Part shown: positions 39,883 through 47,800 of the stretch, piece by piece
How positions within the stretch are numbered: position 1 is the first letter of the stretch
How the letters are laid out: the number at the start of each line of letters is the position of its first letter
NCBI RefSeq assembly: GCF_013410115.1
Contig: NZ_JACCCV010000002.1
Span: 1,426,001 to 1,490,000 of the forward strand
Source: Tunturiibacter gelidiferens
GTDB lineage: Bacteria; Acidobacteriota; Terriglobia; Terriglobales; Acidobacteriaceae
Direction of reading: 5' to 3'
DNA length: 64,000 nt
Program-made: the position numbers and the translations under genes
The notes under the pieces: model-generated
Seen by the model: the letters and a program-made list of their open reading frames with translations, nothing else
Told to the model about the DNA's origin: nothing
The model's database searches: none

Positions 39883-39930
39883 TGGTGTCCAGAGCCGTAC
39901 CCTCGGCAAAAGGTTTAGCGGCTCTGGACA
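39883..39930 (-). ncRNA. 12-bp minihelix-like hairpin ending in CCA
   Basis: On the minus strand, TGTCCAGAGCCG pairs perfectly with CGGCTCTGGACA (12 bp) around a 21-nt loop, and the next three bases are CCA. Twelve base pairs equal a stacked acceptor plus T stem. The loop contains CCT-TTTGCCG-AGG, a possible inner hairpin. It is 17 nt upstream of the two tRNA-like sequences, in the same orientation, inside the IS1595-type element. Its nature is unknown. Confidence 0.4.
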
Positions 39931-40012
39931 TTCCCTTCGTATCCGCCGCCATTCCCGATGCTGGAACAGAGACTTTTCCTTCTTCTCATGGCATAAGTCC
40001 TCATCAAACAAA

Positions 40013-40384
40013 TCACTTGAAAATGTCCTCCATGTCTTCCTGTTGAGGTTCTACGTTAGATTTAATTGAACTATAGGAACCCCTCGTAACCCGAACAATC
40101 TTATTAGCTTTGTGGAGATTGAAGAGAGCAGACTCGATAGGTTTCCGATCAACGTCAGGTCCGAAAATCTTGTGTAGGTTATCTACATTGAAGGCGTAAC
40201 TAGGATTCTGGTTAATCTCAAGCAAGACGCGAGAGGCAATTCCACCCATTGGTTTACGGATACTAGGAGTCGGGGAATTTGAGAAAAGAGCTTCCCATTG
40301 CGCCTGCAAAGATTCAAGATGCTTCTGTGCGACAACCAAATCGTTGGCGAGTTTCAGGACGAGTTCAGGGTTTGGCGGAGCCAT
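40013..40384 (-). CDS. passenger protein of unknown function, winged-helix-like C-terminus
   Basis: A 123-residue protein inside the IS1595-type element. The N-terminal half looks like a coiled coil (LVLKLANDLVVAQKHLESLQ). The C-terminal half (GGIASRVLLEINQNPSYAFN followed by IESALFNLHKANKIVRVTRG) reads like a small winged helix-turn-helix with a beta hairpin, so nucleic-acid binding is plausible. No clear Shine-Dalgarno precedes the ATG at 40384. It could regulate the element or the adjacent tRNA-like RNAs; this is speculation. I do not recognise a family. Confidence 0.6.
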   Translation of the reverse strand: MAPPNPELVLKLANDLVVAQKHLESLQAQWEALFSNSPTPSIRKPMGGIASRVLLEINQNPSYAFNVDNLHKIFGPDVDRKPIESALFNLHKANKIVRVTRGSYSSIKSNVEPQQEDMEDIFK

Positions 40385-40483
40385 GTAACTTAAAATACAC
40401 GACTTTCCCTGAAATACAAAATGGTTTGTTTCCTAACCCTACAAGTTGGGGATTTGTATGCGAACGCCGTGGGAGGTAAGCTT

Positions 40484-40666
40484 ATGCAGATGAAGAGATC
40501 CTGGAAAAATCCGGTAAGACGTGCGGCATCGGACGCTACCTTGAAGACAGAGGGCGACTTCGAGAAGTTCACAGATTTTATGCGGAAGATAGTTGCGGTT
40601 AATCCCGCCAAGAAAGATAAGCAGCCTACCCCTGCTTCCTCTTCCCCCGGCCCTGCCGCTTCTTAG
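40484..40666 (+). CDS. small basic passenger protein, function unknown
   Basis: A 60-residue protein (MQMKRSWKNPVRRAASDATL..., then EGDFEKFTDFMRKIVAVNPA and a Pro/Ser tail). The ATG at 40484 follows GGGAGGTAAGCTT, an excellent Shine-Dalgarno; the open frame upstream to 40421 lacks one. Its 3' end overlaps the transposase stop by four bases on the opposite strand. It lies divergent from the 123-aa gene. Function unknown. The strong ribosome-binding site argues that it is translated. Confidence 0.6.
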   Translation: MQMKRSWKNPVRRAASDATLKTEGDFEKFTDFMRKIVAVNPAKKDKQPTPASSSPGPAAS

Positions 40667-41610
40667 AACGGTCTTTCTTCGGTCTTGCCTGTTACTTCTG
40701 CATACGTAAGACGCTTGCCTGTGACTTGAGAAATAACTTTGTTGAACCGTTGTGCGTCGGTTTTTCCGTGGCTGTTATTGAAGCGGAACACTTGCTCTGT
40801 AACATAAGCGTCGAGATGATAAGGCTCTACAGCAACGTACGTGCCCTTTAGAGTCCTCTTCAGCAGTGCCCAAAAGTTCTCAATTCCATTCGTGTGAACA
40901 TTGCCTTTGACGTGTTCAACCATGTGATTCACGGTCTTGTGAACGAACAGATTCGTCGCATTGAGTTTGTCGTAAGACGAGTACTGGTCGGTGTAGATGT
41001 GGGAACCCCAGCCGACATGCTCAAGGATTTTCTCTTGTAGGGTTATCCGCTTCGTATCAGGGACAACCATGGCGCGTACTTGGCGTGTATTACGGGTTTT
41101 CATCCCCATAACGATGGCTTTCTTGCCGTCTTGAGTGCGGTTGGCAACATGCCGATTTTGCGGCTTACCGTTGATCAGGGTTTCGTCGATCTCTACGGGG
41201 TCTTTAGAGTTTCCGCCGATCTTGCCTTTGTTGTCATCTGACATTGCTTCGCGGATGCGATGAGACATAAACCATGCGCTCTTCTGTGTAACCCCGATTG
41301 CTCGGGCCATTTCATAAGAGCTGATACCGTTCCTGCAATTGGAAAGTAACCAAGAAGCGCATAGCCATTTATCGAGGGCAATGGCGGAGTCTTCAAAAAT
41401 GGTTCCAACCTTCAAAGAGAACTTTTGCTTTGGGTGATTGGAGTAGCACCGATAGACTTTAGCTTTTTCAAGATACGTGACCTTCTCAGATCCGCAATGA
41501 GGACATTTCACGATTCCATCGGGCCATCGGACGGATATCATAAATTTGCGGCAGTTCTCGGCATCGCTAAAGTATTGGATTGCTTCGATTAATGTCTTTG
41601 GGCTTTCCAT
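40663..41610 (-). CDS. IS1595-family (ISXO2-like) transposase
   Basis: A 315-residue DDE-type transposase. The N-terminal zinc ribbon has CPHCGSEKV (Cys36 and Cys39), followed by a helix-turn-helix region (GISSYEMARAIGVTQKSAWF). The catalytic core has Asp in DPVEIDETLING (about residue 142), Asp in IYTDQYSSYDKL (about 208), and the NGIENFWALLKRTLKG signature containing His/Asn/Glu (about 243-258). All expected motifs are intact, with no frameshift. It starts 32 bases inside the right inverted repeat and is read towards the left end. The terminal repeats are probably its binding sites. Confidence 0.93.
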   Translation of the reverse strand: MESPKTLIEAIQYFSDAENCRKFMISVRWPDGIVKCPHCGSEKVTYLEKAKVYRCYSNHPKQKFSLKVGTIFEDSAIALDKWLCASWLLSNCRNGISSYEMARAIGVTQKSAWFMSHRIREAMSDDNKGKIGGNSKDPVEIDETLINGKPQNRHVANRTQDGKKAIVMGMKTRNTRQVRAMVVPDTKRITLQEKILEHVGWGSHIYTDQYSSYDKLNATNLFVHKTVNHMVEHVKGNVHTNGIENFWALLKRTLKGTYVAVEPYHLDAYVTEQVFRFNNSHGKTDAQRFNKVISQVTGKRLTYAEVTGKTEERPF

Positions 41611-41641
41611 GAATCAAACAATAACAGGAATAGCGTAGTCG

Positions 41642-41659
41642 GTCAAGTATATTATTCCC
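41642..41659 (-). repeat. right terminal inverted repeat (18 bp)
   Basis: Read on the minus strand this end is GGGAATAATATACTTGAC, matching the left end at 39292-39309 in 17 of 18 bases. It abuts the direct repeat CCCGCAAA at 41660. Confidence 0.85.
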
Positions 41660-41667
41660 CCCGCAAA
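41660..41667 (+). repeat. right target-site duplication CCCGCAAA
   Basis: Exact partner of 39284-39291. Together they show the element inserted at a single CCCGCAAA site next to a family 3 repeat. Confidence 0.8.
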
Positions 41668-41694
41668 CCATTGTAAACAAAAGACATCCCTGCA

Positions 41695-41725
41695 AAATAC
41701 CCCTAGTGGGGAGGGGGGAGGGGTC
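41695..41725 (-). repeat. family 3 C-rich hairpin repeat, copy 1
   Basis: On the minus strand this reads GACCCCTCCCCCC... then ACTAGGGGTATTTT, related to the motifs at 53823 and 60759. A CCCC/GGGG stem can form. It lies between the IS1595-type element and the reductase gene and appears to be the remainder of the repeat the element inserted beside. Confidence 0.6.
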
Positions 41726-41873
41726 GAAAGAGACTTGACTCAGAAATACCGTGAGACAAGAGGCAACAACGCACCACGGAATCACCACAGCGCACCAGCG
41801 AGACACCACGAAAACACCGCAAAAGAACACAGCCTTGCAAGCATTTTGCCCCGATGCGTTTTACGATAGAAGG

Positions 41874-43046
41874 ATGACCGAAGTGGAAGCTCAAGAACAG
41901 CAATCGACCGGACACGCGTCCAAATACACCCGCAACAACCCTTTCCTCTCCACCGTGACCTACAACCGCCTCCTTACCGGCGAGGGCTCGGAGAAGGAGA
42001 CCCGCCACGTCGAGCTCACCATCGAAGAGGGCATGACCTACACCCCCGGCGATGCCGTCGGCATCATCCCGGAAAACCGCGCCATCGCCGTAGCCGAGGC
42101 CCTCGAAGCCCTCCACTTCACCGGCCGCGAGCGCGTCCTCGACCACTACAAGGTCGAAATCAGCCTCGAAGAGGCCCTCCGCACCCGCCTCGGCATCGGC
42201 AAACTCGCCCGCGGCTCCGTAGGCCAGTACGCCAAGCTGGCCCCCACCATCGAGGGCTTAAAATGCCTCGTCGGCCCGGAAAACAAGGCCCGCGCCGAGG
42301 AGTACTGCTGGGGACGCGAGTTCGTCGACCTCGCCACCGACTTCCCGAGGGTCGTCACCGACCCCCAGCAGCTCTTCAACATCCTTCAGCGCCTCACCCC
42401 CCGCATGTACTCCATCGCCTCCAGCCAGGCCATGCACAAGGACAACGTCCAGACCACGGTCCGGGTAGTCCGCTACGAGTCCCATGGCCGCGACCGCCAG
42501 GGGGTGGCCTCCGGACACCTGGGAGACCGCGCCGGCGAAGGCACTTCGATGCCGATCTTCCTCCACTCCAACAACAACTTCCGCCTGCCCGAAGACACCA
42601 CCAAACCGGTCATCATGATCGGCCCCGGCACCGGCATCGCCCCCTTCCGCGCCTTCCTCGAAGAGCGCCAGGCCACCGGCCAAAGCGGCGACAACTGGCT
42701 CTTCTTCGGCGAACAGCGCGAGGCCATGGACTTTCTTTATAAAGATCAGTTCCAGTCCATGCACAAAGACGGCATCCTCACCCGTCTCGATACGGCCTTC
42801 TCCCGCGATCAGGCCCGCAAGGTCTACGTCCAGGACCGCATGCAGGAGCGCTGCAAAGATCTCTACGAGTGGCTGGAACGCGGAGCCTACTTCTACGTCT
42901 GCGGAGACGCCACCCGCATGGCCAAGGATGTAGAAACAGCACTGCTCGACGTCATCGCCCGCGGCTCGAACGGCACCCTCGACCACGCCGCCGAGTACCT
43001 GGCCGCCATGAAAAAACAAAAGCGTTACCAGCGAGATGTCTACTAG
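41874..43046 (+). CDS. CysJ-like NADPH-dependent diflavin-type reductase lacking the flavodoxin domain
   Basis: A 390-residue protein with the FAD/NADPH half of sulfite reductase flavoprotein or cytochrome P450 reductase. The FAD motif RMYSIASS is at about residue 180. NADPH-binding motifs are MIGPGTGIAPFRAFLEERQ, WLFFGEQREAMDFLY and YFYVCGDATRMAKDVE, and the C-terminus ends YQRDVY. An inserted connecting domain is present, but no N-terminal FMN flavodoxin domain. The ATG at 41874 is the first family-like start; the frame runs upstream without similarity. No sulfite reductase hemoprotein gene is adjacent, so the electron acceptor is unknown. Confidence 0.85.
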   Translation: MTEVEAQEQQSTGHASKYTRNNPFLSTVTYNRLLTGEGSEKETRHVELTIEEGMTYTPGDAVGIIPENRAIAVAEALEALHFTGRERVLDHYKVEISLEEALRTRLGIGKLARGSVGQYAKLAPTIEGLKCLVGPENKARAEEYCWGREFVDLATDFPRVVTDPQQLFNILQRLTPRMYSIASSQAMHKDNVQTTVRVVRYESHGRDRQGVASGHLGDRAGEGTSMPIFLHSNNNFRLPEDTTKPVIMIGPGTGIAPFRAFLEERQATGQSGDNWLFFGEQREAMDFLYKDQFQSMHKDGILTRLDTAFSRDQARKVYVQDRMQERCKDLYEWLERGAYFYVCGDATRMAKDVETALLDVIARGSNGTLDHAAEYLAAMKKQKRYQRDVY

Positions 43047-43126
43047 AAGCCATGAGGCGGCGCGGCAAAAGTTGCTCGAATATGTCGCGCCACCTATCTC
43101 TGGAGAAAGACAGAAGATTTCGTACT

Positions 43127-44839
43127 TTATCGATCGACGCCGTTTTTCAGCAGAACGGAAAAATCATATCCCGCTTCAAACTCTGACAACCTAATGCACT
43201 CCATTTGCATTGTGTCAGCAAGTTCCTTCGCTTTACCGAATGCGTTGTTGCTTGACTCGGTGTCGACCACCAGACCGGGACATCGAATCCTGGCCGCCGC
43301 CTGCAACGCGTCATACCAGGCGTCATCGCTGCCATAAGGAACGTTCGCGCGTCCATCGGTGACAAGCAACAAGAGTGTCTCAGGAGTGACAAGTTCTTTC
43401 GCCAGTTCAAGCGCATGCGCGAGGGGGGTACGGCCGCCTGTCGGCAAATACTCCAGAGCTGCGAGGGCCGTCGCTACGTCGCTTGTAGGAGCAACCAAAA
43501 TCTCGGCAGATTCTCCTCGAAATACAATCATTGCTACCTCGTCACGACGTCGCAGAGAGCGTTCAATGAGACCGGACACTGCCCCCTTGACCGCCCTCAT
43601 CCGTTCGTGCGCAGCATGTGACCCGCTCGAATCCACGACAAACAAGAATCGCGATCTGACTAACGGCTCACGCATCTTCTCATATAAGTCCTGGGGACGT
43701 GGGCTCGGCTGACCGGTCTGTATGACAGCTTCAAGTACGGAAAAGCGAGAGTCCAGTTCCGCAGGCCGCTCGTTCTTTTTTGTTCTCACAACTGGTCCCG
43801 GCGCTTGCCGTTTGCGCCCACCTGTTGCACCGCTTCTCCCACCGTCCACAGTCCAACGCAACTCGGGTGTTTTGACTGACAGCGACGAAAAGCGTTGTTC
43901 CGTCATTTCGTCCGTACCTTCACTCTCCCTACTCTGCGGCGGTGTTTGGGGCATTAGTGGCGGAGATGTTCCTGGAAGGGGTGGCCTCTGAGGTGAACGC
44001 GCTATGCGATGAGCCAAGGCGAGCGGCAGCACGGACCCAATGTGTTCCGCCGTGACTTCTTCACAACCCAGCATCGCTGCTTGTGCGCAGCTGGCACGCG
44101 CTATGGCGAGATCCGCACGAAGAGATATGACACCGTGCTCGCAAACGATCGTACTAATGTACTCCAACATAGCAGTAGGACAACGCACAGACGGAAGCAT
44201 CACCCTCGCAGCTGCGATCCGCTGTTGAAGATATGTCTGCTGCTCCATCCACTGAGCAACAAAAAATGAAGGATCGGTGTCATAGACCATACGTCGTTCA
44301 ACGACCTCCCTCCTTTCGGTTGCCAATCTGATGGCAGCAATATCGGCAACGAGGGCAAACCGGTCGAGCAACTGAGGCCGCAGCGATCCTTCTTCTGGAT
44401 TCATGCTTCCCATTAAAACGAATCGCGCTTCCTGTACCGCGCTAAAACCTTCTCGCTCGACCGTGCTCACACCCGTCGCAGCCGCATCCAACAGTGCGTC
44501 GGCAAGATGGTCAGGCAAAAGGTTGACCTCGTCGACATAAAGAACACCGCCGTTCGCTTCTGCCACCAGTCCAGGTCGAAGCGCTGGTTCACCCTTCAAC
44601 GTACTCCCCAGATCCATTCCGCCAAGAAGACGATCCTCCGTAATTCCTATTGGAAGATTGACGAAGCGGCCGGGCTTCGGAAGCAATTCGGCTAGAGCTC
44701 TGGCTGTTGTGGTCTTTCCCGCGCCTTTGTCTCCACGCAAGAGCACGCCCAAGCGCCAATCCACAGCGGCCAGCAGCAACGCCATCTTCATCTGCTCCTG
44801 GCCGACAATCGCGGCGAACGGATAAGTTGGACGGATCAT
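43127..44839 (-). CDS. fused ChlI-ChlD-type AAA+/VWA chelatase subunit, cobaltochelatase partner
   Basis: A 570-residue protein with an N-terminal AAA+ module (Walker A GDKGAGKT at residues 36-43, Walker B VLYVDEVNLLPDHLAD, and GSMNPEEGSLRPQLLDRF) and a C-terminal VWA domain with the metal-ion site DSSGS in FLFVVDSSGSHAAHE. A Pro-rich linker joins them. It thus combines the I and D roles of Mg/Co chelatases. Its start overlaps the cobN stop by four bases (ATGA), so it is probably the ATPase partner of CobN for cobalt insertion in cobalamin synthesis. Mg-chelatase is the alternative, but the riboswitch upstream favours cobalt. Confidence 0.88.
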   Translation of the reverse strand: MIRPTYPFAAIVGQEQMKMALLLAAVDWRLGVLLRGDKGAGKTTTARALAELLPKPGRFVNLPIGITEDRLLGGMDLGSTLKGEPALRPGLVAEANGGVLYVDEVNLLPDHLADALLDAAATGVSTVEREGFSAVQEARFVLMGSMNPEEGSLRPQLLDRFALVADIAAIRLATERREVVERRMVYDTDPSFFVAQWMEQQTYLQQRIAAARVMLPSVRCPTAMLEYISTIVCEHGVISLRADLAIARASCAQAAMLGCEEVTAEHIGSVLPLALAHRIARSPQRPPLPGTSPPLMPQTPPQSRESEGTDEMTEQRFSSLSVKTPELRWTVDGGRSGATGGRKRQAPGPVVRTKKNERPAELDSRFSVLEAVIQTGQPSPRPQDLYEKMREPLVRSRFLFVVDSSGSHAAHERMRAVKGAVSGLIERSLRRRDEVAMIVFRGESAEILVAPTSDVATALAALEYLPTGGRTPLAHALELAKELVTPETLLLLVTDGRANVPYGSDDAWYDALQAAARIRCPGLVVDTESSNNAFGKAKELADTMQMECIRLSEFEAGYDFSVLLKNGVDR

Positions 44840-47800
44840 ACCGCGCTCCGTCTCATCTCACCGCGTGCTTCCAATAAGGTTTCGCTGTCGAACAGGACTC
44901 CACGCAATGCGTCGAGCGTCTCCGGTCTTGCGTCTTCCCATAGTCCACGTTCGTTCGCTTCGAGTAAACGTTCGGCGATCGCATTCAACGCCCAAGGATT
45001 TGACTGTTTCAGAAAGTCCTGCGTATCAGCGTCTAGCGCATATTCTTGAGCGAGCCCTTCATAGATAAAGTCTGGAGCTACGTGTGCCGTCGCATCGAAG
45101 CCGAAAATATAGTCGACAGTTGCTGTTAGCTCCAACCCACCCTTGTAACCGTGGCGCTTGATGCTCTCGATCCATTTCGGGTTGATCACGCGCGAGCGAT
45201 AAACACGCAGCGCTTCTTCGCGCAAATCGCGCACACGGACAGCATCCGGGCGGGAGCTATCACCAAAGTAAGCCTTAGGTTGTACCCCGGTAAGGGCGCG
45301 AATGGTCGCCACCATGCCGCCGTGGAATTGGAAATAATCATCAGAGTCAAAGATGTCGTGCTCGCGGTTGTCCTGGTTGTGCACCGCGACCTGTACGCTT
45401 TTCAGCCGTTCCGAAAATACGCTCCGCGCATCCACACCGTTTGCTGCCTTACCATACGCGTAGCCGCCCCATTCGAGAAATACCTGCGCGATATCCGCGT
45501 CTTCCTTCCAATGACGTGTCTCCATCAAAGCCTGAACACCCGTACCGTAGGTGCCAGGCTTCGCTCCAAAGATTCGATATCTGGCGGATGCTTCCGATTC
45601 TTCGGCGCCCTGATCTCTATTTTTCTCGATTTCAGTCAAGTAATGCTTTTTGACAAAATTCATTTCAGACGGCTCATCCTGCTGAATGACAAGCGCTACC
45701 GCGTCATCGATCATGTCAATGAGATGAGGAAACGCATCACGGAAAAATCCGCTGATTCGAAGGGTGACATCAATGCGCGGGCGACCAAGTTTTTCCAGCG
45801 GAATCAGGGAGACGCCTTCTGGCCGCCTCGACTGTTTATTCCATACAGGCTGCACACCAAGTAGCGCCAGCACCTCGCTCACGTCGTCACCATGCGTACG
45901 CATCTGAGAAGTACCCCATGCGCTGAGTCCCACTGTCTCGGGGTACTGATCTTCCTCTGCACGATAGCGCTCTATCGCCTCACGAGCAAGCTGCTGACCA
46001 ACGCGCCATGAAGCTTCGGAGGGAAGCGCCCGTGGATCGACCGCGTAAAAATTTCTGCCTGTAGGAAGAATGTGTGCCATTCCGCGTGTCGGTGCACCGG
46101 CAGGCCCCGCTGGAATGTAGCGGCCTTCCAGAGCATCGAGGACATGCTCAACCTCTTCATTGACCCTCTCAAGATTTGGAACAATCTTCTGGCAGGCGAA
46201 TGTAAGAGCTGCTGTGACCTCTTGCGAAGCAGAGCCGACAATCGCATGTTGCAGATCTTCGAGCGACTGGACACTAAAGCCAAGCTTTTCAAGCTTTTCG
46301 TAGAGACTTATTGCCATTTTATCCAGCGTTTCGAGTACATCAGCATTCGTGTAACAAACAGTCTCAGACAGAGTGATTGCAACATCAAGCTTCTTTCCTG
46401 GCTCTTCGAGAAGTTTCTGGTAGTCGAACTGAAGATTGCGGGCGATGGCACCTAAAAGACTGGGCGAACCTACGTTCGCCAATCGCGTCATGGAGCGCAG
46501 CATCTCAGGAAGCGGTGGCATGTTGCCAAGAATGTGCAGACCATCGCGAATCTGCGCCATGCCAAGCTCACATAGATACCCATCGATGTCTTCAATCAGA
46601 TGTGCAACTTCGCTTCCATTCATTTCGGCCAATGTAACGGGTACGCCTTCTGAGGTGAGTTCTTCCTCCCAATCATGCTTATGATCGCCATGATCGCGCG
46701 ATAACATATTTTTAAGATCGAGATCGGTGTTGAGATTCGCATCCTGAATCAACTCCCAGATTTGTTGCTGGATGAAAGGCAGCTTCGAGGGGTCCAGCTT
46801 CTCAACTGCGTAGTACTCATTCACCAATTGATTCAACGCAGCGAGCGGCCCGTAGGTTTCTGCACTCGTCATAGGTGGCGTTAGATGATCCACAATTACC
46901 GCATGACCTCTGCGCTTCGACTGACTACCTTCTCCTGGATCATTAATGATGAACGGGTAAATAAGCGGCATATCTTGGAGCAGAAGATCCGGGAAACATT
47001 CGTCAGACAAACCAACAGATTTTCCCGGCAGCCACTCAAGCGTTCCATGCTTTCCAACGTGCACGATCGCATCGGCACCCCACCCGCCATCCTCCACGGA
47101 AGTCCCCAGCCATTGGTAGAACGCCGTGTAGTGATGAGTCGGCGGAAGATCAGGAGTGTGATAAATGGCATCGGGATTCAGGCCATATCCCCGCGGCGGC
47201 TGGATTGCTATCAGTGCGTTCTCCAGACGCATCGCTGCGAACAGGTAGTCATCAGTATCACTAAATGGTTCAAAGTCCATCGCAGCAATCTTGGTCGCAA
47301 CCTCGCTCATCAGCTTCTTATCGATCTTCGAAGACGATCGCAGCGTATAACCGCGATCAGTTGGCTGGCCCCACGAATCTTTTAACCGCTTCTGTGGGGC
47401 GTCAGGAAAGCTTTCGAAACGTCGCCGATAGACCGCGCGCGAGTACCTGTGGGCGCGGTCCCCGTCCAGGGGGTATACGTCGTCGTACGTTCCCCGTGAA
47501 AGAAGATCGTGAATCAGATCATCTCCCGATTTCGGCAGGTCTCCGATGGAATACCGACGTCCTTTCATGGCGCGTAGCAGATTCAGCAAGCTCGCCGGCG
47601 AGTCAAGGCCAACTGCATTCCCAACCTGCGCCGCCTTCGTCGAAGAGTTGGTAAGAACGAACGCGACACGTTTATAAGGATTGGCTAGAATCTGAAGTCT
47701 CGCCAGCCGGGCCGCAATTCCGGCGACTCGGTCTGCACGCTCTTGATGAGGGACATAAAGATCGCCGGATTGAACATTTCCTCGTTCCTTAAACGAGATC

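Larger units (their letters stand above)
39292..41659 (-). mobile_element. IS1595-type transposable element with passenger genes (2368 bp)
   Basis: Bounded by 18-bp inverted repeats and an 8-bp direct repeat. The transposase is at the right end on the minus strand. The left 1.3 kb carries a 68-aa ORF, a minus-strand cluster of two tRNA-like sequences and a hairpin, and 123-aa and 60-aa ORFs. Elements of this family with passenger genes are known. Intact ends and duplication imply a recent insertion, so the element may still be active. The flanking sequence to the right is a family 3 repeat. Confidence 0.85.
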
